Shown: positions 44,693-53,311 of the stretch, one piece after another
Layout of the letters: every line of letters begins with the position of its first letter
Numbering within the stretch: the stretch's first letter is position 1
DNA from: an uncultured Coriobacteriaceae bacterium
Lineage (GTDB): Bacteria; Actinomycetota; Coriobacteriia; Coriobacteriales; Coriobacteriaceae
DNA length: 64,000 bases
Reading direction: 5' to 3'
Assembly: GCA_944322305.1 (NCBI GenBank)
Contig: CALUOP010000004.1
Coordinates: forward strand, 62,001 to 126,000
The notes under the pieces: model-generated
What the model saw: only the letters and a program-made list of their open reading frames with translations
The model's database searches: none
What the model was told of the DNA's origin: nothing
Made by a program: the position numbers and the translations under genes

Positions 44693-45640
44693 CTAGATGC
44701 CCTGAGTAGCTTCAACATAGTCGTAAGCGGCTACAGCGGCGATGGCTCCGTCGTTGGCGGCGGTGATCACCTGGCGCACGCGCTTCTCGCGCACGTCGCC
44801 GGCAACAAAGAGGCCCGGCGTCTTGGTGGCCATCATCTCGTTGGTAAGCACACCGCCATGCGGGCCGATTTCGACCAGGTCGCGCACCAGCTCGACCTGT
44901 GGTTCATGCCCCGTGAAGACAAAGATGCCGAACGAGCCCTCGTCAAAGTTCTCTGTGGTTTGCTCGTGCGTGCGCGTGTCTTCAAAGGTCACAGAAGCCA
45001 GGGCGTCGTTGCCGTCAACTGCTACGATCTTGGTTGTGAAGCGCACGTCGATCTTGTCGTGCGCCATAACCCTGTCGGCTACGCCCTTGGGCGCACGGAA
45101 CACGTCGCGGCGCACCACCATGGTCACGTGCTCGGCGAAGTTCGTGAGGAACAGCGCCTCCTCGCAAGCTGAGTTGCCTCCGCCGATTACGAACACGCGC
45201 TTGCCACGGTAGAACATGCCGTCGCATGTGGCGCAGTACGAGACGCCGCGGCCGCGGAAGCGCTCCTCGCCGTCGAAGCCCGCCATGCGCGGTGTGGCGC
45301 CTGCCGTGTAGATCACCGAGCGCGCAGCAAGCTCCTCACCGTTGTCGGCTGAAACCACGAAGCCGCCTGCACCGTCTGCGCGCAAACCGGTGACGCCGCG
45401 ATACGCAATCTCAACGCCAAAGCCCTCGGCCTGCTCCTGCATCTTCATGCCCAGCTCGGCGCCGTTTATGGCCGGTACGCCGGGATAGTTGTCAATCACA
45501 TCGGTTTGGGCTATCTGACCGCCAGGCAAAGCCTGCTCCATTACCAGCGTGCGCATGCTGGAGCGAGCGGCGTAGATGGCCGCGGAAAGACCCGCCGGAC
45601 CGGCGCCGACGATGATGACGTCATAGGGTTGGTTGCTCAT
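44693..45640 (-). CDS. trxB: Thioredoxin-disulfide reductase
   Basis: NADPH- and FAD-dependent reductase of thioredoxin. The 315-residue protein has [16 protein letters not shown] (FAD), the redox motif C136-A-T-C139, [15 protein letters not shown] (NADPH) and [15 protein letters not shown]. The ATG at 45640 follows AAGGAGA; an in-frame start eight codons earlier lacks one. No thioredoxin gene is adjacent. Confidence 0.96.
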   Translation of the reverse strand: MSNQPYDVIIVGAGPAGLSAAIYAARSSMRTLVMEQALPGGQIAQTDVIDNYPGVPAINGAELGMKMQEQAEGFGVEIAYRGVTGLRADGAGGFVVSADNGEELAARSVIYTAGATPRMAGFDGEERFRGRGVSYCATCDGMFYRGKRVFVIGGGNSACEEALFLTNFAEHVTMVVRRDVFRAPKGVADRVMAHDKIDVRFTTKIVAVDGNDALASVTFEDTRTHEQTTENFDEGSFGIFVFTGHEPQVELVRDLVEIGPHGGVLTNEMMATKTPGLFVAGDVREKRVRQVITAANDGAIAAVAAYDYVEATQGI

Positions 45641-45739
45641 ATGCTCTCCTTGGTGCGGATACATGACACGTGCCTGCGTTTCTCATACCCACTTGGCGTT
45701 GAGCTATATCGGCGTCTGTTGATGATTGCGCCTTCGGTG

Positions 45740-45767
45740 TTGTACGGCTGGCTTCAAGACGTACAAT
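45740..45767 (+). promoter_or_regulatory. Promoter of the glycosyltransferase gene
   Basis: TTGTAC (45740-45745) and TACAAT (45762-45767) with spacing 16, about 100 bases before the start codon. Confidence 0.6.
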
Positions 45768-45874
45768 AACGTGCGGTACCCGATGCTTTTTGCTGCGGGC
45801 GTTTTACTGAGTGTACGCGTCTGCCTGGCGTTCTTGTGGCCCGCAGATACGCGGCTGGCGGGATGGAGGACGTT

Positions 45875-47338
45875 GTGAGCGAAGCTGTTGAACGCGAGCA
45901 GGATGCTGAGGCATCTAGCGCGATCCAGGCTGACGCACCGTTCCCCTGCGATGCCGATTCCCCTACAACGCTTATTATGAAGGTACCTTCTTGTAATACT
46001 GATTCGCTTGACGGCAACACGGTGGCTGAAACAGCGCAAACTGCCCCCTCTGACGCGGCGGCGCCTGACGAGCCGCTGCATGCTGAGGGGTCGTCTGCTG
46101 CCGCGCCATCCGATGACGCCGACGCTCCTCTCGTGGTGATCATGCACGCGTCGGTGGGCTCCGGCCACAAAAGCGCCGCCCTTGCGATCGCCCAAGCCTT
46201 CGAGCAACTGCGCCAAACCGGTACCGTTCCCAAGAACCTGCAGGTTGAGGTGCTTGACGTTCTCGACTACGGGCGCGTCTCCATAGACGGCAACAAGACC
46301 GCTTCCCTTTTCACCGGCGCCACGCGCCCCATCTACGATGTGACGTGGCGCTACACCCTCACCGGGCGCCTGCTGTGGGGCGGCGGAACGGCGTGGTCGC
46401 GCATCATGTTCCCAATGTTCAACGACTACGCGCGCACGCGCAAGCCCTCGGTAATCGTAGCCACGCACATCACGGCGGCCAACGTGGCGGTGGGCGCGCG
46501 CATGCTTACCGGCGTTGAGTACCCCATCGTGTGCGTGCCCACAGACTACGAAGTCGAGGGCTTTTGGCCGCACAAGGAGTGCGACCTGTTCTGCGTGGCA
46601 ACCGAGGCCATGGCAGAGACCTTGCGTCCGCGCAAGGTGGACGATGAGCGCATCGCCATCACGGGAATCCCCGTGCGTCCGGGCTTTGGCGCGCAGGTAG
46701 ACCGCGAAGAGGTGCTCGACACCTACGGGCTGCCCCATGACAAAACCATCGTGCTCGTCATGGCGGGCGCGAGCCTGCCGCAGCCCTACGTGCGCTTCCG
46801 CGCGGCCATGGAGATGACCATCCCGTTTCTGCGCGGCTTCGACAAGATGCACTTCGTGTTCCTGCCGGGACGAGACAGCACCTACGAGACCAATCTGCGC
46901 AAGCTCTTCGACGCGATGAAGCTCGACAACGCCTCGGTGCTCGGCTTTGTGGACAACATGGCGGCGCTCATGCAGGCTGCCGACCTCGCCATTCTCAAGT
47001 CGGGCGGCCTTACGGTGACGGAGTGTCTGTGCGCGCGGCTGCCCATGATCCTGCTCGGCAAGTCGTACGGCCAGGAGAAGTCCAACACCGTGATGCTCAC
47101 ATCGCTCGGCGCGGCGCTGCATGTTACCACCGCCCGCGAGCTTATCGGCACGCTGCGCCACATCCATGACCTGCCCGAGGTGCGGCGCGCCCTGTTGGTG
47201 GGCGGCGAGGCTCTGAGGCGTCCTGACGCCGCTCATGAGATAGCGCAGGCAGCTCTTGGACGCATTGGCGTGAAGCGCCCCCGGAAAAAGCATTTCGTAG
47301 AGTTCTATCTCGGCGGCAAGCCCGCTCACACGCGTTAA
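45875..47338 (+). CDS. Diacylglycerol glucosyltransferase-like GT28 glycosyltransferase
   Basis: Likely makes membrane glycolipid from diacylglycerol and a UDP-sugar. The core from about residue 80 shows the MGDG-synthase-type start VVIMHASVGSGHKSAALAIA, TDYEVEGFWPHKECDLF and the donor-binding ILKSGGLTVTECLCARLPMI. The first 75 or so residues are acidic and Ser/Ala/Pro-rich, probably disordered. GTG 45875 has GGAGGA four bases upstream; ATG 45863 is also possible. Lipid specificity is inferred from family only. Confidence 0.85.
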   Translation: MSEAVEREQDAEASSAIQADAPFPCDADSPTTLIMKVPSCNTDSLDGNTVAETAQTAPSDAAAPDEPLHAEGSSAAAPSDDADAPLVVIMHASVGSGHKSAALAIAQAFEQLRQTGTVPKNLQVEVLDVLDYGRVSIDGNKTASLFTGATRPIYDVTWRYTLTGRLLWGGGTAWSRIMFPMFNDYARTRKPSVIVATHITAANVAVGARMLTGVEYPIVCVPTDYEVEGFWPHKECDLFCVATEAMAETLRPRKVDDERIAITGIPVRPGFGAQVDREEVLDTYGLPHDKTIVLVMAGASLPQPYVRFRAAMEMTIPFLRGFDKMHFVFLPGRDSTYETNLRKLFDAMKLDNASVLGFVDNMAALMQAADLAILKSGGLTVTECLCARLPMILLGKSYGQEKSNTVMLTSLGAALHVTTARELIGTLRHIHDLPEVRRALLVGGEALRRPDAAHEIAQAALGRIGVKRPRKKHFVEFYLGGKPAHTR

Positions 47339-47345
47339 CCATCCT

Positions 47346-47421
47346 GGCGCCCTTAGTGAGGCGCCGTCTCGTGTCTTTATAACAGAAGGGCGGCCGCCTT
47401 ACGAAGCGGTCGCCCTTCTGT
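47346..47421. terminator. Convergent terminators between glycosyltransferase and permease
   Basis: GGCGCC/GGCGCC (47346-47365) is followed by a larger hairpin ACAGAAGGGCG/CGCCCTTCTGT (47382-47421) with inner CCGC/GCGG pairing. The larger one can serve both strands; on the minus strand it is followed by TTATAAAG. Confidence 0.75.
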
Positions 47422-47471
47422 CTGCTTGCGTTATCTGCTCCCAACAGAGGCATATGCGCGCGAAGTTTTTT

Positions 47472-48818
47472 TTAAGCCCCCATCAACGTCATCACGAAGT
47501 ACGCGAGGAACGCCGCAGCGGCAACCCACATGAGCGGGCGCACCTTCTTGATGTGACCGGTGGCCACCGACACGATCACGTAGGTGATGAAGCCGAGGCC
47601 GATGCCGTTGGAGATGGAGTAAGTGAACGGGATGCCCACGATGATCATGAAGGCCGGGAAGGACTCGACCGGGTCGGCCCAGTCGATGTCGGCCACGTCG
47701 CTCATCATCAAGAAGCCCACGAACACCAGCGCGCCGCAGGTGGCCGCAGACGGAATGCAGTTGATCAGCGGCGAGAAGAACGCGGCGAGCAGGAACAGGA
47801 CACCGGCAACGGCCGAGGTCAGGCCCGTGCGGCCGCCGTCAGCTGCACCGGAAGCAGACTCGACGAAGGTGGTGACCGACGAGGCGCCGAAGAAACCGCC
47901 GACCGCTGCGGCGATCGAGTCGACGATGAGGATGGGCTTGATATCCTCAACCTTGCCGTCCTTGGTCAGGAAGTCGCCCTGCTTGGCCACGGCCATCGCG
48001 GTGCCCATGGTGTCGAAGAAGTCGCTCATCATCAACGAGAAGGCGAACAGCAGGAGCGCCGGGGTGGTAACGGCCTCGACGATGCCGGTAATGCCGGTGA
48101 CGCTGCTTGCCTGGAAGGGCGCGCCGAAGGTCGTGAAGTCGAGCGGAGCCACAACACCCGTGGGCAGCGGCGTGACACCGAGCGGGATGCCGATGATGGC
48201 CGAGATGATGATGCCCCAGAGCAAGGCGCCCTTGATGCGGCCGACATACAGGATAACGGTGATGACGATGGAGATCAGGCCGACCAAGAGCGTGAGGTTA
48301 AGCGCGCCGTCCTCGCCGGTGATCGAGCCGAAGGAAACCAGCGTGTCGGCGTTAGCGGCGATGACGCCACCGTCCTTGAGGCCGATCATAGCGATGAAAA
48401 GACCCAAGCCGATGGAGATGCCGTGCCTCAGCGACACCGGGATGGCGTCCATGATGGCCTCGCGCAGACCGCAGAGCACCAGCACCAAAATGGCGACGCC
48501 CTCGACAAGGATCACGGCCATGGCCGTTTGCCAGCCAAGGCCCATGCTGCCGCAGAGCGTGAAGGCAACGATGGAGTTGATGCCCATGCCTGAGGCGCAT
48601 GCGAGCGGACGGTTGGAGAACAGGCCCATGGCGACGGTCATCACCGCAGCGCCCAGGCAGGTCGCGGTAACGGCGGCCGTCGCCGGAATCCCTGCGGCCG
48701 AGAGGATGCTCGGGTTGACGATGATGATGTAGGCCATCGCCAAAAACGTCGTGAAGCCGGCCCGAAGCTCGGTGCCGACCGACGACCCTCTCTCGGAGAT
48801 CTTGAAAAACGTATCCAT
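47472..48818 (-). CDS. NCS2 purine permease (guanine/hypoxanthine, AzgA-like)
   Basis: Proton-coupled nucleobase importer. The 448-residue protein has about 12-14 hydrophobic helices and the family landmarks GFTTFLAMAYIIIVNP, ASGMGINSIVAF, SDFFDTMGTAMAVAKQG and TTFVESASGAADGGRTGL. GGGGAGAG precedes the ATG at 48818. No purine riboswitch is visible in the short leader. Substrate (guanine/hypoxanthine versus adenine) is inferred from overall similarity. Confidence 0.93.
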   Translation of the reverse strand: MDTFFKISERGSSVGTELRAGFTTFLAMAYIIIVNPSILSAAGIPATAAVTATCLGAAVMTVAMGLFSNRPLACASGMGINSIVAFTLCGSMGLGWQTAMAVILVEGVAILVLVLCGLREAIMDAIPVSLRHGISIGLGLFIAMIGLKDGGVIAANADTLVSFGSITGEDGALNLTLLVGLISIVITVILYVGRIKGALLWGIIISAIIGIPLGVTPLPTGVVAPLDFTTFGAPFQASSVTGITGIVEAVTTPALLLFAFSLMMSDFFDTMGTAMAVAKQGDFLTKDGKVEDIKPILIVDSIAAAVGGFFGASSVTTFVESASGAADGGRTGLTSAVAGVLFLLAAFFSPLINCIPSAATCGALVFVGFLMMSDVADIDWADPVESFPAFMIIVGIPFTYSISNGIGLGFITYVIVSVATGHIKKVRPLMWVAAAAFLAYFVMTLMGA

Positions 48819-48887
48819 ATCTCTCCCCTTCTACACGGCGGCGCTTGTTCCGCAGCTTGAGCCGTGTTCATATAAAAACGGCGCGCG

Positions 48888-49328
48888 TTACTGCACGCCG
48901 CTGGAACCGAACCCTCCGCATCCGCGGTCTGTATCGTCTAAAGAGTCGACCTCGACAAGATCCACGGCGGGAACCGCCTGGATAACGAGCTGGGCGATGC
49001 GCTCGCCACGCTCGATGTGGATAGGCGTGTGGGCGTCAAGGTTGACGGCGATGACCTTGAGCTCGCCGCGGTAGTGCGAATCGATGAGGCCGGGGGTGTT
49101 GGCCATGGAAAGCCCCTCTTTGAGGGCGCGGCCGCTGCGAGGCTGCACGAAGCCGGCATACCCCTCGGGAATGGCAATGGCAAGGCCGGTGGGAATCAGC
49201 GCGCGCGTAAGCGGTGCTATGTCGAGCGTGGCGTTGGCCCGCAAATCGAGCCCGGCATCGCCTGCGTAAGCGTAGGAGGGCAGCTCAACGGACTCGTCGA
49301 GCTTGGTGATGCGTACCTGGATGCTCAT
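48888..49328 (-). CDS. dut: dUTP diphosphatase
   Basis: Trimeric dUTPase that prevents uracil incorporation and supplies dUMP. The 146-residue protein has the five motifs, including AGDAGLDLRA, PRSGRALKEG, NTPGLIDSHYRGE, RGERIAQLVI and the C-terminal GCGGFGSSG. The ATG at 49328 has GAGG five bases upstream; a GTG two codons earlier is the alternative. It lies next to nrdR, so dNTP quality and nrd control are together. Confidence 0.96.
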   Translation of the reverse strand: MSIQVRITKLDESVELPSYAYAGDAGLDLRANATLDIAPLTRALIPTGLAIAIPEGYAGFVQPRSGRALKEGLSMANTPGLIDSHYRGELKVIAVNLDAHTPIHIERGERIAQLVIQAVPAVDLVEVDSLDDTDRGCGGFGSSGVQ

Positions 49329-49330
49329 AC

Positions 49331-49774
49331 TCACCTCAGCTTGTTCAGTTCGTCAATGAACTCGTCGATGTCCTTGAAGTCACGGTACACGGATGCAAAG
49401 CGGATGTAGGCGACCTTGTCGAGCTTCTGCAGGCGCTTGAGCACCATGTCTCCGAGCGTGTGGGACGAGACGGGGGTCTGCGCCGAAGCACGCAGCTCGA
49501 ACTCGATGTCGTCGATAAGCTCGTTGAGCTTTGAGGTGTCGATATCGCGCTTGATGGTGGCGCGCATCAGGCCAACGAGGATCTTGTTGCGGTCAAAGGC
49601 TTGGATAGACCCATCGCTTTTCAGCACCTCAAGCGGATCCTCGCAGCGCTCGAAGGTAGTGAACCGGTGTCCGCAGCTCAGGCATTCGCGACGCCGTTTG
49701 ATGGCGTTTGAGGATTCCTGCGAGCGGGAATCGATGACGCGCGTTTGAGGATGACCGCATTGGGGACAGTGCAT
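49331..49774 (-). CDS. nrdR: Transcriptional repressor NrdR
   Basis: Zn- and ATP-cone repressor of ribonucleotide reductase genes. The 147-residue protein has the zinc ribbon C3-x2-C6 and C31-x2-C34 and an ATP-cone from about residue 50 (DGSIQAFDRNKILVGLMRAT). Its stop lies just before the dut start. No nrd genes are in the window. Confidence 0.96.
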   Translation of the reverse strand: MHCPQCGHPQTRVIDSRSQESSNAIKRRRECLSCGHRFTTFERCEDPLEVLKSDGSIQAFDRNKILVGLMRATIKRDIDTSKLNELIDDIEFELRASAQTPVSSHTLGDMVLKRLQKLDKVAYIRFASVYRDFKDIDEFIDELNKLR

Positions 49775-49862
49775 GCACACCTGCTTCACGGACGTACGGA
49801 TGAAAACGTGAACAACCATACCACAGCGCTTGCGCGCGAAGGTGCCGCAATTCAAGTTGAAA

Positions 49863-49920
49863 CGACGGGGCCCGCAGCGAGGGTGCCTCGGAGGCAGCAC
49901 CCTCGCTGCGGGCCCCGTCG
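49863..49920. repeat. Perfect 24-bp palindrome D, probable terminator
   Basis: 49863-49886 and 49897-49920 are exact complements around a 10-nt loop. It lies downstream of the LysM gene and upstream of nrdR on the minus strand. A weak TTTCAACTT follows on the minus strand, so it is likely a terminator, but the stem is unusually long. Confidence 0.85.
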
Positions 49921-49985
49921 AGGACCACGCGATACGGGCAAGCTTGCAAGCGCAGAACATGAAGCCCAAGCAAAAGTGAGACCTT

Positions 49986-50411
49986 CTACGCCGCAGGAAC
50001 GGTAAGCACCTCGCCAGGCGAGAGCAAACCACTCTCAAGGCCGTTCCACTCCTTGACGAGGTCGATAACCTCGCGCGTGGAAAGCCCGCTGACCGGATGG
50101 GCCTCCGCGATCGTCCAGAGCGTGTCGCCCTTGCTGACGGAAACCTCGGTATGCTCAAGCCCCATGGTTGCAGCGTCGTACGACACCTGATCGAAGAAGG
50201 TTTTGGCCGCAAACAGCGTGCAGGCAACAAGAACGATCGCAAGGACGCAGGCAACGCACCACGCAAGCGAGCGCTTGGTGCCACGCTTCCACACCACGGT
50301 CGGGGCCGCAGCGAAACGGGGGCCACCCTCGACCACGGTAAGGCGGCGCGCAGGACGCGCGGGCGCGGAAACGTATGGTGCGGGCTGGGCGTAGGCGACG
50401 TTGGTGTTCAT
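49986..50411 (-). CDS. Single-pass membrane LysM protein, YneA/DivS-like SOS gene
   Basis: The 141-residue protein has a basic and Pro/Ala-rich N-terminus, one membrane helix (about residues 49-70) and an external LysM domain (about 88-140, SVSKGDTLWTIAEAHP). It is transcribed divergently from lexA across SOS operators, the arrangement of yneA in Bacillus and Rv2719c/divS in other Actinobacteria. Those proteins delay division during DNA damage; this role is inferred from position and architecture. AAAGGAGGAG precedes the ATG. Confidence 0.85.
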   Translation of the reverse strand: MNTNVAYAQPAPYVSAPARPARRLTVVEGGPRFAAAPTVVWKRGTKRSLAWCVACVLAIVLVACTLFAAKTFFDQVSYDAATMGLEHTEVSVSKGDTLWTIAEAHPVSGLSTREVIDLVKEWNGLESGLLSPGEVLTVPAA

Positions 50412-50478
50412 GACTCCTCCTTTGGTGATCGTCTGTTCTTGTTATACCGGTCCGTGCGGACATGAAATTTCGATGCAA

Positions 50479-50490
50479 GAACGAATGTTC
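50479..50490. promoter_or_regulatory. SOS box 1 (LexA operator)
   Basis: GAAC-GAAT-GTTC, a perfect match to the Gram-positive SOS box GAAC-N4-GTTC, on the LysM side of the divergent region. Confidence 0.88.
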
Positions 50491-50506
50491 GTTTATTATT
50501 ATGGAC

Positions 50507-50518
50507 GAACAATTGTTC
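50507..50518. promoter_or_regulatory. SOS box 2 (LexA operator)
   Basis: GAAC-AATT-GTTC, a perfect operator, 28 bases centre to centre from box 1. Confidence 0.88.
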
Positions 50519-50534
50519 CTGTCAAGAGAAAAGA

Positions 50535-50573
50535 GAACATTTGTTTGATGTTTCTTGGAGAAACGGGTATGAT
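50535..50573 (+). promoter_or_regulatory. lexA promoter with overlapping imperfect SOS box 3
   Basis: GAAC-ATTT-GTTT (50535-50546), one mismatch to consensus, overlaps the -35 TTGATG (50545-50550). The -10 TATGAT is at 50568-50573, spacing 17. This predicts LexA autorepression. Box 3 lies 28 bases from box 2, the same interval as between boxes 1 and 2. Confidence 0.78.
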
Positions 50574-50599
50574 GGGCTCATCGAACGAAAGGAGCCGCC

Positions 50600-51247
50600 A
50601 TGGCACGGAAGATCACCAAGCGCCAGCAGCAGATCTACGACTTCATCCGTTCCTACCAGATGGAGAAGGGCTATCCGCCGAGCGTGCGCGAGATGGCTGC
50701 CGCCGTGGGGCTCTCGTCTCCCTCCACGGTGCACGCTCATCTCAACGCGCTGGAGGATCACGGCCTCATCAAGCGCGACGCCACCAAGCCTCGTGCGCTC
50801 GAGCTTTTCAATGCAGACGGCACCTCGGTTATCAAGCCGCAGGAGTCCGCAGGCGCCTCTCAGCCTCGCGGCACGGTGTCGCTGCCGCTTGTGGGACGCG
50901 TAGCCGCTGGCATGCCCATCCTCGCTGAGCAGAACGTCGAGGACACCTTCACCCTTCCCACCGAGATCGCCACCGACGCCAGCTCGTTCATCCTCGAGGT
51001 CCATGGGGACTCCATGATCAACGCCGGCATCTTCAACGGCGACTACATCGTGGTGCGCGAGCAGAAAAGCGCCATGAACGGCGAGATCGTAGTCGCCATG
51101 ATCGACGGCGAGGCCACGGTCAAAACCTTCTACAAAGAGCGCGGCCGCGTGCGTCTGCAGCCCGAGAACGACAGCATGGAGCCCATCTACGCCTCTAACC
51201 CCACCATCTTGGGCAAGGTCGTTGCGCTGATGCGCCGCTTCGCGTAA
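50600..51247 (+). CDS. lexA: SOS repressor LexA
   Basis: The 215-residue protein has an N-terminal winged helix (1-65, YPPSVREMAAAVGLSSPSTV) and a C-terminal self-cleaving peptidase domain. The cleavage site is A103-G104 (RVAAGMPI), and the dyad is Ser138 (VHGDSM) and Lys175 (EATVKTF). GAAAGGAGCCGCC precedes the ATG. Divergent from the LysM gene. Confidence 0.97.
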   Translation: MARKITKRQQQIYDFIRSYQMEKGYPPSVREMAAAVGLSSPSTVHAHLNALEDHGLIKRDATKPRALELFNADGTSVIKPQESAGASQPRGTVSLPLVGRVAAGMPILAEQNVEDTFTLPTEIATDASSFILEVHGDSMINAGIFNGDYIVVREQKSAMNGEIVVAMIDGEATVKTFYKERGRVRLQPENDSMEPIYASNPTILGKVVALMRRFA

Positions 51248-51260
51248 AAAGGGAGTCGCT

Positions 51261-51980
51261 GTGGCCGTGCCGTCTGCCGCACAACCGCATCGCGAGCGCA
51301 TCGCTGTTCTCGACACGCTGCGCGGCCTCACCATCCTTTCGATGGTTGCCTTCCATACCATGTTCGACTACGTGTACGTATACGGCTTCTCGGCGCTGTG
51401 GTTCGCCAACCCGATTAACCAAGAGGTGTGGCGCTGCAGCATCAGCTGGGTGTTTATCGCGCTGGCGGGCCTGATGACGTCGTTTTCACGCAACAACCTC
51501 AAGCGCGCGGGCACCTACGCCGCCGCGGCGCTTGCCGTGTTCGTCGCAACGTCAGTCACGCAGCTCACCACACCCATCTCGTTCGGCATCCTGTATTGCA
51601 TGGCAGCCTGCACGCTTGTGTTCGCCGCCACAAGATCCTTGCTTGCCCGGGCACACGCCCCCGTGGTGCCTTTGGGGCTCATCGCGCTGTTCATAGCGCT
51701 GTACGGCGTGCCGCATGCAACCTATTCGGTGGAGGGGCTCGCTTGGCTCGGTTTCCCCAGCGCAAGCTTCGCCTCAGGCGACTACTACCCGCTCATCCCC
51801 TTCGTGTTTCTCTACCTCGCGGCTGCGTGGGCGGGTATGCGCATTGTCCGCTGGCCGGCATGGACTAAGCGTGACATATGCCCACCGCTTAGTTGGCTCG
51901 GTCGCCATAGCTTGGTCATATACCTCGCCCACCAGGTTGTCATCGTAGCCGTGTTCGAGGTCGTCTTACACGTTCTGTAG
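51261..51980 (+). CDS. DUF1624/HGSNAT-like membrane acyltransferase-family protein
   Basis: The 239-residue protein has about seven helices and opens with RIAVLDTLRGLTILSMVAFH, the signature of the heparan-alpha-glucosaminide acetyltransferase-like membrane family. A C-terminal LGRHSLVIYLAHQ segment is also typical. Substrate unknown; bacterial members may acylate cell-surface glycans. The GTG start has AGGGAG upstream, 13 bases after lexA, so it may be co-transcribed under SOS control. Confidence 0.82.
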   Translation: MAVPSAAQPHRERIAVLDTLRGLTILSMVAFHTMFDYVYVYGFSALWFANPINQEVWRCSISWVFIALAGLMTSFSRNNLKRAGTYAAAALAVFVATSVTQLTTPISFGILYCMAACTLVFAATRSLLARAHAPVVPLGLIALFIALYGVPHATYSVEGLAWLGFPSASFASGDYYPLIPFVFLYLAAAWAGMRIVRWPAWTKRDICPPLSWLGRHSLVIYLAHQVVIVAVFEVVLHVL

Positions 51981-52006
51981 CTTGCGCGTCCGCTGACCCA
52001 AGCAGC

Positions 52007-53311
52007 CTAGGCATCCTCGGCGCAGCGGTACGGCGCGGCGATTTCAGCCAAGCGCTTGGGGATCTTCGTCACAAGGCGCACGCCTGTCTCACCGTAGGTT
52101 TCCTGCAGCACCTGACCTTGCTCGTGAATCAGGCGCAAAAGGTTTCCCTCGCGGTACGGCAGCTCGAGCGCAACCAGTCGGTCGGTTGCCGCAGCCTCCT
52201 CACCGATGCGCGCAAGCAAGCCCTCAAGACCCTCCCCCGTCAAGGCGGAGAACGCCACGGCGTCCGGGTAGCGCCTCAGCAACGCCTGAAGCCCCACGGG
52301 ATCGGCAAGGTCGGCTTTGTTGAAAACCACGAGCGCGGGCTGCTTTTCGGCTCCGATCTCTTGCAGCACGTCGTTCACCGCGTCGATATGGCGGGCGCGG
52401 TCCTCGTCAGCCACATCCACCACTTTAAGAATGAGATCGGCCGAACGCACCTCGGCAAGGGTCGACTTGAACGCTTCAACCAAGCCGTGCGGCAGCTTCT
52501 GGATGAAGCCAACGGTGTCGGTGACGGTGACAAGGCGCCCGCCGGGGAGGCGCAGGCCGCGCGTGGTGGGGTCCAGCGTGGCGAAGAGCTTGTCCTCAGA
52601 AAGCACAGAGGCCCCGGTCAGCGTGTTGAGCAGGGTGGATTTACCGGCGTTGGTGTACCCGGCAAGCGCCACGCGAAACGCCGGCGAGGCCATGCGCTCT
52701 TTGGACTGCACGTCGCGCCGCTGCTGCAGAGCCTTGAGCTCGCTTTTGAGCGTGGCGATGCGGTTGCGGATCATGCGGCGGTCGACCTCAAGCTGGGTCT
52801 CGCCCTGTCCGAAGCGGCTGCCGATGCCGCCGCGCGTCTGCTCTTTGGCCAGATGGCTCCACATGCCGCGCAAGCGCGGCAGCAGGTACTGCAGTTGAGC
52901 AAGCTGCACCTGCAAGCGGCCCTCGCGCGTGCGGGCGTGAAGACCGAAGATGTCGAGGATGAGCGCGGTACGGTCGATGATCTTCACAGGCTCGCCCAGG
53001 AGCTTCTCAAGGTTCGACTGCTGGGAGGGAGTGATCTCGTCATCGAAGATCACGGTGTCAACCTCGAGGTTGCGCACCATGCTGACGAGCTCCTGCACCT
53101 TGCCTGAGCCGATGAACGTGCGCGGCACCGGGGTGTCCAACCGCTGCACCATGCGACCAACCACCTCGGCACCTGCTGTCTCAGCCAAGCGCTCGAGCTC
53201 GTCAAGCGACTTGTCGATGGGCCAGGCGCTCCCCCGCCAAACCACGCCCACCAAGAAAGCGCGCTCGGGGACCGGCGCCATGGAGATGGGCACGCGCTTA
53301 GCACGCGACAT
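52007..53311 (-). CDS. hflX: Ribosome-splitting GTPase HflX
   Basis: The 434-residue protein has the N-terminal HflX domain (FIGSGKVQEL, FDDEITPSQQSNLE, DRTALILDIFGLHARTREG), a GxGE-type GIGSRFGQGETQLEVDRR linker helix, then the G domain with GYTNAGKSTLLNTL, DTVGFIQKLP and FNKADL. It dissociates stalled or heat-damaged ribosomes. ATG 53311 has GGGAGG upstream and overlaps miaA by 14 bases. Confidence 0.96.
   Translation of the reverse strand: MSRAKRVPISMAPVPERAFLVGVVWRGSAWPIDKSLDELERLAETAGAEVVGRMVQRLDTPVPRTFIGSGKVQELVSMVRNLEVDTVIFDDEITPSQQSNLEKLLGEPVKIIDRTALILDIFGLHARTREGRLQVQLAQLQYLLPRLRGMWSHLAKEQTRGGIGSRFGQGETQLEVDRRMIRNRIATLKSELKALQQRRDVQSKERMASPAFRVALAGYTNAGKSTLLNTLTGASVLSEDKLFATLDPTTRGLRLPGGRLVTVTDTVGFIQKLPHGLVEAFKSTLAEVRSADLILKVVDVADEDRARHIDAVNDVLQEIGAEKQPALVVFNKADLADPVGLQALLRRYPDAVAFSALTGEGLEGLLARIGEEAAATDRLVALELPYREGNLLRLIHEQGQVLQETYGETGVRLVTKIPKRLAEIAAPYRCAEDA

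Noticed and set aside
47454-48593. 379-codon plus-strand frame opposite the purine permease
   Set aside because: The permease on the minus strand has a ribosome-binding site and clear family motifs; the opposite frame is charged low-complexity sequence.
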